Positions 1 to 11,274 of a stretch of DNA of 64,000 bases are shown here, piece by piece; position 1 is the stretch's first letter; each line of letters opens with the position of its first letter. Below the pieces are notes generated by a model. The model was not told where the DNA came from, did no database searches, and saw only the letters and a list, made by a program, of their open reading frames with translations. A program made the position numbers and the translations under genes. Location of the stretch: the NCBI RefSeq assembly GCF_002099425.1, contig NW_018344037.1, positions 6,398,501-6,462,500 on the forward strand, given 5' to 3'. The DNA is from Phascolarctos cinereus (lineage: Eukaryota; Chordata; Mammalia; Diprotodontia; Phascolarctidae).

Positions 1-2029
1 AGAAACTGTAAATTTTGTTTTTCAAAATGTATATATTTATATACATGCATATACATGCAAATTTACAAAGTAGTAACAAAACTGCTCTTGAGTCCTGTAT
101 TTTTTCATTTTCTTGTATGCATTTTAAAATATTTTATTACTTCTTTTTCATTAGATAAGCTCTCTTAGAAAAACTATAAATCAGGCCACCGGATATGTCT
201 GAGAAGGAATACTTCATTATGCATCTTGACTCCTTGCCTTTCTACCAAGAGGTGAGAAGCTGGTTTCATTAACGGTATTCTAAAGTGCATTTTTCATTTT
301 TTAATCAGAATTCTGAATTCTTTCAAAAGTACTTTTTGGATTATTTGGGTTATTATCAGTAAATACTTTTACTTGTTCTTGATTCTTAAAACCCCAGCAC
401 GGCTGATCATTAGGTTGGTAGCAAGGGTGACCTGTATCTGTACTTGGGCTGCAGGTGACAGGTTGACGTAGCTGGGTATTTTGGTCAGAGGTAACCATGG
501 AGTGGTTGTTAGCCCAAATTTCCTGTTTCTTTTACCCAGAGCTACCTCCTTGCCATTACAATTCAAGTGTTACATGTAAGGCTGAAAGGAAAAGGGAAAA
601 GATAAGTTCTCCAGACCTCTGCAGTTTTATTGAAAATTAATTTAACCCTGCTTTTCTTTCTGGTCTGGAACAGACCTTAAGCTATCTTTTAACTGGTATT
701 CAGAATGAAGTAAAGGTGATAGGTTACAATTCTGACGAAGAATGGTAGAGATCTTCGCATACATTTGAAAACAGTGGATATAGACAGAGATTGGCCATAC
801 ATAATGTTCAGTGCTTTAGAAAGTTTTAAAAATTGCTGCTTTTATTCAGTGTCACCATCACCATAGGATTACAGTAACCTGCATCAGCATTTGAAATCCT
901 TCAGAGAGTATAGGCATGACCTGGGTAATCTTCCTGACTAATGCAAAGCAGTATGTTTTTTTTATAATGTGTTTCCTACTCTGGCTCAGTCTTGCTGAAA
1001 ATTGACTGTTTCTATAGAAAACAGTAAAGACCTAGCTTTTCTCTCAGCTTTCATTTGGAGAATGAATCTTTATTTTCATTCCACAAGATCTTCTTAGAAA
1101 TAAGAACTGCTAGACTGTTATCTCTGCAAACAGATCTTGCTTCTTTGTTTCTGATTCCAAGAATCATTTTTGAAGAAAATTAGCATAATTAAAATATCAA
1201 TAAATTAAATGTGGCTAATTTTCATTTTTAGAAACTTACATGAAATCTCTGCTATTTGAAAAATAGATGTGTCCCCAGGTTCTCCAGCATGGTTATGGTC
1301 TTTCTTCCTGCGAAAATGTATATCCCCAAACATTTGAAACATCAAGGCATCATATTCTAAGAAAAAGATAAAGACTTAAACAAAGATATATAAATTTGAC
1401 AAGTTGATTCCCAGACTCTCCAGGGACTAATATAAATAAATACAGAGAAAAAAAGGTAACCCATATTCTTTGTAAATTATATGCTTCTAGCAAAAAATTT
1501 GCATTTGTGATTTTAAAACTTTGTATTACACCAGATTTGAAACAATCCTCAATAGTTTTAGTGTCAAAGGTTAAATATATTGACACTCAATTACTAGTAC
1601 CCAACTTTGTAGTTCTTGATCAGCAGCCATTGGTTGGAAGTTGTTGATTTTTTTCATTTCCTGGAGCAAAAGTCATCTCAGGATGAGAATAAAATTTTTT
1701 GCCACAGACAACAACAGTATTTTCCTTAAGGGTTTGTAATCAGAGAGCTGTTCACTGAGGAATGAAAACCAAGTAATCAAATTAATGATCAGTTATATAA
1801 CATTCCTATAAACTTCATAGAAGTTTCATGCAGCTTAAAAGATTATTGTTTGATATTCAATATGTATATATAGTGCTAGCTGTCTAAACATGAGGAAAAA
1901 AAAATCAAAATACACGTCTCTCTTCCAAAAAAAGTCACACCAATCAATATATTGCCCTTCACATTAAAATATTAACATTAATCTATTGTCTGTAAGACAG
2001 GACTTTTTACTTTTGTGCCTATAGTATTG
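1..2029. other. AT-rich unique-looking DNA
   Basis: No SINE, LINE or gene structure is recognisable in this 2 kb. It contains A/T runs and one minus-strand open stretch, listed separately. It may be old decayed repeat or plain noncoding DNA. Confidence 0.5.
301..566 (-). other. unexplained minus-strand open stretch
   Basis: Two overlapping open frames of 65 codons lie on the minus strand (498-301 and 566-369). The first has an ordinary protein-like composition rich in N, Q, D, P and T, with three cysteines, rather than the biased make-up of a repeat shadow. Just upstream on that strand, near 602-584, is a pyrimidine-rich run ending in CAG that resembles a splice acceptor. I do not recognise the peptide. 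There is no matching donor or conserved domain that I can see, so it could be chance or a fragment of an unrecognised old element. Confidence 0.15.
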
Positions 2030-2266
2030 ATAATAACAATAATAATGTTATATCAATATGTTGCTTTAAGATTTGCAAAGCACTTATATACATTGTTTTA
2101 TCTGCTCCTTCCAAAAATGACTATGTAGTGGGTTCTATTATAGGGCCCATTTTGCAGGTAAGAAACTGAGGCTCTGAAAGCACAAGTGGCATATATGGTC
2201 ATGAGGCCTAACAAGTATCCATACTCAGTTCCAGAGCTCTAGCCACTTCACTGTGCTGCCTTAAGG
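2030..2266 (-). repeat. MIR/THER1-type CORE-SINE, antisense
   Basis: Read on the minus strand this is a nearly complete MIR-like SINE. The reverse complements of the tRNA-related head, the 'cctcagtttc' core and the AT-rich tail with 'caaagcactt' are all recognisable in order. Scattered mismatches suggest an old copy. Confidence 0.8.
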
Positions 2267-2516
2267 TAGTTTATTTCATTGACATCGTCTTATCTAGTCC
2301 CTCTTGTCATGAATAGCACACTTTTTTTTGAAAGATGACTATTTAGATTTAAATAGACTCTGTGATCAAGGTACAAAATAAAATTAACTGCTATTTGTGA
2401 GGTTGAAGTCCTTGGACTTCATATAAACATTTACCTCTTACAAAGTGACCACAAACTGACCACAAAACTCACCAAGGTAAACCAGTAGAAATAATAATAG
2501 AAACAAGAGCATACTG

Positions 2517-2720
2517 CAGGGGTTGGGCAATCTGCAGCCTTGAGGCCACATGTGGTCTTCTAGGTCCTTGGGTGCCGCCTTTTGTCTGAATCCAAGTTTT
2601 ACAGAACAAATCCTATTATTAAGGGGATTTGTGTTGTGAAGTTTGGATTCAATCAAAGGGGAGCACTTGAGGACCTAGACGGCCATCTGTGGCCTTGAGA
2701 CCACAGGTTCTCCAACCCTG
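2517..2720. mobile_element. palindromic hAT-type MITE with 8-bp target duplication
   Basis: The element is about 204 bp and almost a perfect imperfect-palindrome: the left arm (glycine-rich-looking 'ttgaggccacatgtgg') returns as its reverse complement in the right arm. It starts with caggggttgg and ends with ccaaccctg, which fits hAT termini. The flanks gcatactg (2509-2516) and gcatacac (2721-2728) look like an 8-bp target-site duplication with two changes, again fitting hAT. It has no coding capacity, so it would have depended on a transposase supplied elsewhere. A second copy of the family is at 50850-51037. Confidence 0.85.
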
Positions 2721-2728
2721 GCATACAC

Positions 2729-3091
2729 CAAACAGAAAATGTTAAAGAACTAAAATGAAATAGGAAAAAAAAATGAAGGTACACATCTTTAAGACAAAAG
2801 ACATCTTTTGGACATTTGAAAGAAAGCATCTAATAATTATATAATTCTCATTAAACAAAATAAATCAAAACAAAAATCTGAATGATAGAAAAAAAATTCC
2901 CCCAGCCTTTGAAAATAAATATGGAAGATAAAATTTAAAGACTGTAATTTCAACCTGGTTCTAATTGTAACAACAATCTATACAGTAAAATTCCAGTTAT
3001 TAAAAAATGACATAAGTGGAACCTAATGTATCTCCTTATATTTTATATTAAGTTTTACTTTTATAAACACAGAGTTTTATAATCAGTCATT
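2729..3091. other. unannotated AT-rich gap
   Basis: A-rich DNA with no recognised element. Confidence 0.5.
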
Positions 3092-3222
3092 CAAGCAATG
3101 GAGCAAACTAAGTGACTTGCCCAGGGTCACACAGCTAGTAAGTGTCAAATGTCTGAGGTCAGAATTCAACTCCTGACTCCAGGACCAATACTCCATCCAG
3201 TGTACCATCTAGCTGCTCCAAG
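3092..3222 (-). repeat. marsupial CORE-SINE fragment, antisense
   Basis: It contains the reverse complement of the marsupial SINE core: 'gacttgcccagggtcacaca', followed by the tRNA-like head ending in 'tctagctgctcc'. The 3' part of the SINE is missing. Confidence 0.85.
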
Positions 3223-3444
3223 TAAACTAAATATTAAGAAATTTTCCTTTAACTTTATCACATTGTAAGGAGGATCATTTAATCAATTTGAAAGACTCAC
3301 AGGCTGTGTTTTGTCATTGTATAAAAAGCAGATAATGCCACATAGGAAATAGCCTGTGATTGGTTAAAGAGATCAAGATGAAATTCTTGGGCTGTACATA
3401 AAAAAAAGCAGTTAGTACAGCAGCGATCTAAAACAAATGATAAT

Positions 3445-3816
3445 ATTTAGGCAGAAGAAGAAAAGACTTAATTGGAATTTAATAGCTATATTCAGATATT
3501 TAAAGATGTAAGAATCATCTTGGCCTCTAAGGCCCTCAAGGGCAAAGCTTGAAAACAGATAGAATTTGAATACAGACAATGGTAAAATTAAATTAAGTTA
3601 AGTAAAATTTTTCCAGCAATTAGTTCTATGCAAAAGTAGAATGGACTGACTTAGGAGGTAGCGGCTTCTGCTTCACTGGAGGTCTTCATGCAGAGGTGGA
3701 ATGAGCATGTATGTTGCAGAATGGATCCTTGTTCAGGTATGCATTGTCTTTTAAAAAATGCATTGGATTGTCTTTGAGGACTCCTCCAATTTGGAGATTC
3801 TATGATCCTATGATTT
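3445..3816 (+). repeat. CR1-type LINE 3' end
   Basis: The stretch follows the CR1 3' end. It has a 'tcagatatttaaag' segment, a 'ggaggtcttcatgcagag' block, and the hallmark terminal 'attctatgatcctatgat' octamer-like repeat at about 3798-3815. It is a 5'-truncated, diverged copy. Confidence 0.75.
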
Positions 3817-4151
3817 TATTGAAGAAGGAATAGACTTTAGTTATGTAGGCTAGTTAGAAAAATGTCACAATGATACAGCTGTGGGGCATTTAGTGCTAAA
3901 CTGATTTATCAGAAGGATTGGGGAAGGAATGATATGAATGAATTTTCAGAGTAAGAATCATTCAAATTCATAATTAAATATGGAATGAAGAAAGGGGCTA
4001 TGTCAAAGACTTCAATATGTCCAGCTCAGGGGACTGGAATACAGGAGAATATAATTTGGGAGTGAAACCTATTTTTTTAAGAAAAGAAAATGATGTCAGT
4101 TTTTAGATAAAATGAATTTGAAGTTACAAGAAGATAATCATGTCAAAAAGC

Positions 4152-4406
4152 ACAATGCTGTTCTTGTTCAGTCATGTATGACTCTTTGTGATCTTATTTT
4201 TGAGGTTTTCTTGGCAAAGATAAAGGAGTGGTTTGCCATTTCTTTCTCCAGCTCATTTTACAGATCAGGAAATGGAGTCAAACAGAAAGTGACTTGTCCA
4301 GAGTCATGTAGCAAGTGCCTGAGGCCAGATTTGAACTCCAGAAGATAACTCTTCCTGACTCCAGACCTGGCACTCTATCTCCCACTGTGCCACCTAGCTG
4401 CCTTCA
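4152..4406 (-). repeat. MAR1-type SINE, near full length, antisense
   Basis: All blocks of the ~245 bp class are present in reverse order: the 'gactctttgtga' 3' block, 'tttcttggcaaaga', 'tggtttgccatttctttctc', the 'gtgacttgtccagagtca' core, and the head ending in 'gtgccacctagctgcc'. Confidence 0.9.
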
Positions 4407-4534
4407 AAATACATAATAAGAACTTAGAGTGAGAAGACTGGAATGGAGAAATCAAGTTGTCATTAGCATACAGATGACTCATGAAATTATAAAATGATGG
4501 TAAACCATATTTATCATGGAAGATTATATTTCAG

Positions 4535-4700
4535 GTAGTTAGTCAATAAATATTTTAAAGCATTCCTTTTGTACCTATCACTGTTTTAAGCACTAGGGAT
4601 ACAAAGAAAGACAAAACATTCCCAACTTTCAAGGAGGTCATATTCCAATGTGAGAGTCAATATGCAAGCACTCTGTATGTATAAGTTATGTAAAGGATAA
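4535..4700 (-). repeat. L2-type LINE 3' end, antisense
   Basis: Begins with the typical antisense L2 tail ('gtcaataaatatttta', 'aagcactagggatacaaag') and runs into the 'tcaaggaggtcatattc' block. Only the 3' end is kept. Confidence 0.8.
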
Positions 4701-4894
4701 ATTGGAAGGAGTCTCAAAAGGAAAGAATTAGCAGTGAGTACCTTTCCAACTCTCAGATTCCAAGATTATTCTTTTTTTATGGTTTTGAGGATGGAAATTG
4801 AATAAAATAATGTTGAGCCTTTTAGAGAAAACAATGCCTTCCAGAAAATTTTTAAAAATCAATTACTTGATGATTGTAGAAAGGAGAGTAGGAA

Positions 4895-5085
4895 ACCTAT
4901 CTATTACTTAGATTCAGAAGACCTGAGCTTGGGTCCTGTTTCGTGAATTTGTTCAACTTCTCTAAACAAATAACTTTGTTAGCTGACTTGTGCCTCAGTT
5001 TCTTTTAAAGAAAAATGGAGATTATGGTAACTTACAAAGTAATCGAATGAGATCAATTTTGTAAAATGTTTTCTAATAATAAAAG
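4895..5085 (+). repeat. MIR-type SINE
   Basis: Sense-orientation MIR core with 'gattcagaagacctgagc' and 'tgtgcctcagtttctttt'. The stretch expected between the head and the 'caacttctct' block is partly lost. Confidence 0.7.
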
Positions 5086-5274
5086 AATATACACACATAT
5101 TTAAGCTAATATATTATATGGAAGAGTGAGATTATTTAACAAAGATCAATGTTGAGGGGTAGTGAAACAGAAATGATTTTACCAAACGAATCACCTGAAC
5201 AGAAAGAGGTAACGCATAGAAGAATGACATTACAGTAAAGAGAGACTGAAATTGCCTAGAAATGATCTTCTGAA

Positions 5275-5276
<2 letters not shown>

Positions 5277-5346
<70 letters not shown>
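5277..5346. repeat. (TC)35 microsatellite
   Basis: A 70-bp uninterrupted TC run. The purity suggests it is young and probably length-polymorphic. It is the source of arginine-glutamate repeat open frames on the minus strand, which are not genes. Confidence 0.97.
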
Positions 5347-5348
<2 letters not shown>

Positions 5349-5829
5349 CTTTCCCCAACCATACACATAAGCAAAGTAGATAATAACTTCTTGATTTTCC
5401 TTAGTTGTAATTTCATCCCTCAAAAATTGAAGAAACCAATACAAGAAAATTCTATTCTGCACTTGCTTCAGACTAAAAAGTAGGTTGCTAAGAATGAAAT
5501 GATTGGGATTTGAGGGGAAAGCTACCCCTCCAACCACTACCAGTTTGTAATAGGGAAGTTTGGTAAATAAGGGCAGAGTCTGACACACACAATAAATTTT
5601 TCGATAACACATTTCAAATAATTCAGGGAAAAGTAGGTAGGACTTCATGGAGTAAAATGCTTCAGGGAAAATCAGGCAAGGTGAGATAGGAAATGTTCAA
5701 GAATGAAATTCTAAAGATACAAAAGGAAAACAATTTTTCCTGAGAAGGGAACACAGACATATTTGTCTGAAGAGACAGGGAAGTCACCGACAAAATTAGA
5801 GTTTAAAGAAGAGTTGTACAGAAGATGGA

Positions 5830-6354
5830 AGCAAGACAATTTAACAGAAAATGAATATTAGATTGTGGCAAGGTCCTACAAAAATAGTGTGAGAAATGCT
5901 AAAATTCAGAAGGAGCTGTGGTTATTGAAGGAAGTTAAAGAAAGTAAAATGGGGCTTTTAAATATTTATGAAGAAAAAATGAGGGTCAAAGAAGGGATAG
6001 AGACTTTGCTTGGTGTAGATGGGATGATAACTAACAACCAGATAATGAAGAACTCAATTTTTATTTTATTTTTGTTTTCTGGGCAAATGAGAATGGAAAT
6101 GACAGGAAAAGAGGACTAACCAGAAGCTGATAGCCACGATAATTAAGAGCACCTAAATGCCTTTGATGAATTCAAGTGACTTTCACTGGCTTATCTACAT
6201 AATTCCTTAGGTCCTTAAAGAACTGGTAGGTGTGATTGTGAAGCTATGCTCAGTGATATCTGAAGGCTCATGGACAACAGAACAGGTACCACAAGATAGG
6301 AGAAGGGAAAATTTTGACCTGATTTTACATATACATGCACACGCACACACACAC

Positions 6355-6397
<43 letters not shown>

Positions 6398-6490
6398 AAA
6401 ACTAAGGGTCAGTGAGCTTTGATTTCTGAGATGGGGGAAAGTCTAGAATGGATCATTAAAGAAATGGTTGGGACACATTTTAAAAGGAAA
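5830..6490 (+). repeat. CR1-type LINE, internal part (ORF2 remnant)
   Basis: The frame at 5865-6119 keeps the pattern of the linker before the CR1 reverse transcriptase: KIQKELWLLKEVKESKMG, then KMRVKEGIETLLGVDG, and FSG near its end. Further on, 6405-6490 matches the start of the reverse-transcriptase region, with 'gtgagctttgatttctgag' and 'tctagaatggatcattaaag'. A CA microsatellite has expanded inside it. It is interrupted and non-functional. The CR1 3' end at 7695-7935, in the same orientation, may be the other side of the same copy. Confidence 0.75.
6337..6391. repeat. (CA)n microsatellite inside CR1
   Basis: An ACGC/ACAC run with one AA interruption. It separates two parts of the CR1 reading at 6330 and 6400. 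Confidence 0.95.
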
Positions 6491-6499
6491 GCAATGAGG

Positions 6500-7240
6500 G
6501 GAGGTGGTAGACAGAAACAAAACACTGGTGAGTTAGGTAAAGGTAAAAGGAGAGAGAGGACAAACAGGAGAAAGAATAGGATGGAAGAGTAGTAATCATA
6601 ATGCAAATGGGATGAACTTTCCCATAAAATGGAAGTGGATAACAGAGTAGATAAAAAAAATCATAATCCTACAATATGTTGCTTACAAGAAACACATCTG
6701 AAACAAAGAGACACACACAGATTAAAGGTAAGGGGCTGGAGTGGAATCTGTTGTGCTTTGGCTGAGGTAAAGAAGGCAGGGGTAAGGGTCCTGCTCTTGG
6801 ACAGAGTGGTAACAAAAATGGACCTGACTGAGGGAGATGAGGAAGGAAGCTAAATCTTGCTAAGGGGTACTAAAAAGCAATTAAATTAGAAGACCAAGGA
6901 ATAGTCCACCTGTCAGATCTATGGGGAGGGGAAGAACTCATGAGATAAACACAAGAGATAGAGAGTATTATGAAACATCGAATAGATAATTTTGATCATA
7001 TTAAATTGAAAAGCTTTTGTACAACAAAACCAATGTAACCAAGATTAGAAGAAAAGCAGAAAGCTGGGAACCAACCTTTACAGCAAATGTCTCTGATAAA
7101 GGCCTTATTTCTCAAATATATAGAGAACTGAGTCAAATTAATGAGATTATAAGCTATTACTTAAATGATAAATGATCAATGAACAGGCAGAAATCAAAGA
7201 TATCTATAGGCATATGAAGCAGTGAATGTTATGAATATAC
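6500..7240 (+). repeat. L1 LINE fragment (ORF2 endonuclease start and C-terminal part)
   Basis: The frame at 6629-6853 carries the start of the L1 ORF2 endonuclease, readable as NPTICCLQETHLKQRDTHRL followed by KVRGW and KKAGVRVLL. From about 6860 the sequence jumps to the C-terminal part of ORF2 ('ttttgatcatattaaattga', 'gtctctgataaaggcc', 'gaaatcaaagatatctatag'). The reverse-transcriptase core between them is missing, so this is either an internally deleted copy or two adjoining fragments. Confidence 0.8.
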
Positions 7241-7299
7241 AAAAGCTAGATTTTAGAAAATGTTTTTGATGAACTACACATCTTGTGGAGAAATTGTGG

Positions 7300-7538
7300 A
7301 TATATATATTAGGTCATATTATAACACTTCTGATTCAGGGCTATTTGAATGGCTACACTCAAAGATTAGGTGTTAATAGTTCATTGTCAATGTTCTCTTG
7401 GTTCTGCTCATCTTGCTTTTCATTATTTCATGCAAGTATATCTATGTTTTCCTACAATCAATGAGCTCATCATTTCTTATAGCACAGTAATATTCCACCA
7501 TTATCATACATAACAACTTGTTTAGCCATTCCCAACTG
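7300..7538 (-). repeat. L1 3'-end fragment, antisense
   Basis: The reverse complement reads as the late ORF2/3' UTR of a marsupial L1 ('gggaatggctaaacaagttg', 'aatattactgtgctataaga', 'tgagcagaaccaagagaac'). It sits between two sense L1 pieces whose ends would be nearly adjacent in the element, so it looks like a later insertion or an inversion. Confidence 0.75.
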
Positions 7539-7539
7539 A

Positions 7540-7690
7540 TAAGCAAAGAGTTATTAAACTACCTGTACTCTTTGACACAGCAATACCACTACTAGGTCTG
7601 TTTCCAAAGATCATTAGGGGAAAAAAGAAGAAGAAACCTATATGTTCTAAAATATTTATAAAAGTACTAATTCTATTCTTGATCTGAGGG
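7540..7690 (+). repeat. L1 ORF2 C-terminal fragment
   Basis: Sense L1 block: 'ctctttgacacagcaatacc', 'actactaggtctgtttcc', then 'atatttataaaagtac'. In L1 order it follows the piece ending near 7240. Confidence 0.75.
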
Positions 7691-7694
7691 CAGA

Positions 7695-7935
7695 ATAGGA
7701 GCAATGACTAGAAGTTACAAAGTCACAAATCTATCCTCAATGTCAGAAGAAAAACACATCAATTAGAGCTGTTCAAAAGTGAAACAGAGTGCCTTGAGTG
7801 GTAATGAGTTTTTCCTCCTTGAAGGTCTTCAAAAACAGGCTAGAAGGCCACTTACTATCTATGTTATAGTGGGGATGACTTCCATGAATGAGTTGCATTA
7901 GATGGCCCCTGAGATACCTTTCAGTTCTTAAAACC
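7695..7935 (+). repeat. CR1-type LINE 3' end
   Basis: Contains 'aattagagctgttcaaaagt', 'ccttgaaggtcttcaaaaac' and 'gcattagatggcccctgaga', the order seen at CR1 3' ends. It may complete the CR1 that begins at 5830, which would place the L1 pieces as insertions within it. Confidence 0.75.
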
Positions 7936-9235
7936 TCTTATCATGTGATAACAATAAATAATATTTATTGAACCCTGTCGTGTATAACATATGCTTACTT
8001 TTGGATTTTGTCCACTTTTCTTAAAATTACGTTAAAATATATTTAGAAAAAAAATTGCTAACTAAATTTAATTTTTTTCTGTTGGAAAACTTTAAACTTA
8101 TGACATTATAAAAATCATACAAATAATTATTGGTCAGGGTACTAACTGATATACTATAAAAGGAAATGTTCTGCCTAGGAGAATAGCAATTTTTGCATTC
8201 CAATCTGGGTGCAAGGTTAGGATGAACAGATTGAGAGGTTATCCTTCAGGTGACAAGAAGTTTTAGTACTAGGATTATGGATAAATCTGGCAATGGAGGG
8301 TAGTTAGGGAACCCAAACTGGATAGAAAAAAAAATAGAACATAAGTTATTGGTATTGTTTTGGTTTTGTGCCAAAATACCCCAAGGGTGGGAAAAGCCTC
8401 TAGTAATAAGAGCTGTGTTCTTTACTGACATAATAAACTTCATACTGAAAGTCTTTTCCATTAAGAGTCTCATGGGTTCTGATTGCCCAGGGGCCCTGGC
8501 AATTGTAACATTCATTAAAATAAGAGCATAATCTTTCAAATTTAAATTTAATCCATCACTATATAAACTGATGCCTTTCTGTTGTTATAGCAATGAATGT
8601 GCCCTGATGATTATAAATTAATTTGTGTCTCAATTTTATATTCCTAAGGGATAAACCAAAAAAGAAAGTTAAGAACATCACTGTTTTTGAAAGGTTAGTA
8701 CATAGATGCTTGGTTTCAATGTAAATAGGAAGAAAGTAAATAGCAAAAAATATGAAAAAGGCAACATAAAAGGTTAAAAAGGTGATTTTAGTTTATACTT
8801 AAGAAATTCCAAATCATAGGTACTGTAGGCTATTAAAAGGCAGTTGCAATTCAGCGCTTTTGCAAAAGCAAGTCCTGTTGCAATGTTGTGAATTTTATAT
8901 ATGCATGTGGTTATACATACACACATATACATATATACACAAAACGTATGTGTGTGTGCATGTGTCTATAAACATATATAAATGTCTCTGACATGGCAGA
9001 CATATTTCTCTTGAGAGAATGATAACAATATGTCTTAGTTGATTTTTGTGTGATTAACTTATCAGAATTAGCATCACTTTAAAAGCTTCTTTTCATATAT
9101 AATTCTCTTATTTAACAAAAGTGAAGAAAAATTTGAAAAAGAATAAGACCATGGATATTATGTATATAGCTAAACACCAGAGTAGTTATGGGGTGGGAGG
9201 GGGGGAGAGGAAGAAATCGTTTCAGAAAGTTTTAA
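7936..9235. other. unannotated DNA with a TG/TA simple patch
   Basis: Mostly AT-rich with no recognised element. A mixed CA/TA/TG low-complexity patch lies at about 8895-8980. Confidence 0.5.
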
Positions 9236-10720
9236 AGGACATCAGACATCTGCAAATCCATCCCATAGCCTCTGAATAAATTATTTCTACCATGTCCCTA
9301 AAAAAAAAGAGTCTGCTGAAGCTATCTCCTATTTCAATCCATTCCACATATAGTGAGTTTTAATCATTGGAAAGTTTTTCATTATATTGAACCAAAATTT
9401 GCTTCTACATATGCTCAACCTTTTAGCCTTAGTTCTGTCTTCTGTGGTCAAACATAATAAGTTTACTACCTGTTACACCAGAAAAATCTTCAAATGATCA
9501 ATCCTGACATTATGCATTTCCTCAGTCTTCTCTTCTCCAGGCTAAATATTCTCAGTTCTTTCAACCAATCCTTGCATGACACAATTTTGAGCCCACCAAC
9601 AACCCTGGTTGTCCTTTTCCAGATGAATTTCAGCTTTTCAGCATTAACTCCTAAAATGTAACATACATAACTGGAAGCAAAATGTAGATGTAGTGTGGAT
9701 AAGGCAGAGTGCAGTCAGACTATTATGTCTCCATTCTATCTATTATACCTCTTAACAAATCTTGCTCTATTTTGGCTATTCTATCACATTGATGACGTAT
9801 ATTGAACTATAAACCAGGCTTTTCTTCCTTTTGTAAGCCTTAGAGCATTTAATTCTCATTACAACTCATTTGGGAAGCAAGAACAATTTTTCAGTCAGTG
9901 GCTTATTCTATACATTCCAATCAAAATGCCCTTTCTTTACCATGCAGTAAACAGACAGGAAACAGTCAGAAAATACCTAGGCATGCACTGAAGGGGAAAA
10001 ATAGACCCTTCTACTACATACCATTAAAGATTTCCAGAAGCAGGCTCACCCTCAGCCTCCATGTGGGGTATTGCATCAGGAATAGTATTCTGCATATACT
10101 CCTAAATTCTGGGCTATTATCACCAGCATGTGATTATAATCACATGTACAGTTTGCCAAGCACGTGCATAGATGCTCGTGAGATCCCATCAATATGCATA
10201 CTTTTTAAAATCCCGTTGCAAGATTTTATCCATATTATTTCATTTTAATATGTATAGCCCATCATTCTATACTGTCAGGATCAGGATTTTGCATCCTGTT
10301 TTTCTCATTTGATATATATATTATCCCTATCAGTTTTGTGTCAACCACACATCTGGTAAATGTGTAATACATGTCTTAATTCAAGTCACTGATGAAAACA
10401 TGGAACAAAAAGGAAACAAGACCAGAATCTGGTCACTTCATTAGAAGCATCCTTTCTATCTGACATCCAAACATTTGTTGGGTATGGTCATTCAACCAGT
10501 CATTCAACCAGCTCTGAATCTACATATCTTCTAGGACTTCTAATGACACCCATTTTTTTGCCCAAATCTACCTCTGCACATATAATGATTTCAATATGCT
10601 TCAATGATTTACCCTGTCACATTTCTCACTTCAGCCATGCATTCTGCTGCCAGAAGAAACCTGAGGATAAGCATTCAAGAAGATTCTTTGCAGAAACCTA
10701 CGTCTGGGAAGGGCATTGTG
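9236..10720 (-). repeat. CR1/L3-type LINE, antisense, decayed
   Basis: Two blocks match the antisense CR1/L3 3' half. At 9520-9740 are 'ttctcttctccaggctaaat', 'ttctttcaaccaatccttgc' and 'gcagagtgcagtcagac'. At 10300-10640 are 'ttgtgtcaaccacacat', 'cattcaaccagctctgaatc' and the end of the reverse-transcriptase region. The 9840-10210 part is less clear and may include an unrecognised insert. The open frame at 9898-10248 on the + strand has no support as a gene. Confidence 0.75.
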
Positions 10721-10884
10721 TAGTTGATGGTCAAACATGGTAACCCGGTTGGTGGAAAAACTGAATCTTTAAGTCATCCCTCTACATCATCAAACATCCC
10801 TTTTTGTCCCCATCTCCACTAATTCACTTCCCATGCTCAGGAATTATCACCCACCTGAAGAACAGAAGGCATTTAGTTTAGAGA

Positions 10885-11010
10885 AAAATACCCCAGGCAT
10901 GAGATTGGGAGATACTGGTTCTGTTACTTACTAGCTATGAGAAATTTAATTATTTAATCTCTGAGGCTCATATCCATTGGAAGTAAAATTTTACTGATAA
11001 AACTTGAACC
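10885..11010 (+). repeat. MIR-type SINE fragment
   Basis: MIR core with 'ttacttactagctatgaga' and 'aatctctgaggctcatatcc'; diverged. Confidence 0.6.
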
Positions 11011-11026
11011 ATATTAGAGAGTTTAT

Positions 11027-11274
11027 AAGCTAGGTACCACAGTGGATAGAGGACAAGGCCTGAAGTCAGGAAGACATGAGTTCAAATCCAGCCTCAGGCA
11101 CTTACTAACTGTGTAACCGTAGGCAAAGTCCTTAACCCTATTTACTTCAATTTTCTCCTCTGCAAAATTAGCTGGAGAAGGAAATGGCAAACCACTCCAG
11201 CATCTCTGCTGTGAAAACACCAAATAGGGTGACAGAGTCAAACATGACTGAAACTGAACAACAGCAACAAAAGT
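11027..11274 (+). repeat. MAR1-type SINE, full length
   Basis: Complete from the tRNA-like head ('aggtaccacagtggatagag', 'gagttcaaatccagcctcag') through the core ('ggagaaggaaatggcaaacc') to the 'gaaactgaacaacagcaaca' tail. Confidence 0.92.

Noticed and set aside
5132-5648. Open frames with arginine-glutamate repeats
   Set aside because: They are the translation of the (TC)35 microsatellite and end in unrelated flanks.
6629-6853. 74-codon frame as a host exon
   Set aside because: It is the start of the L1 ORF2 endonuclease (CCLQETHL, DTHRLKVRGW).
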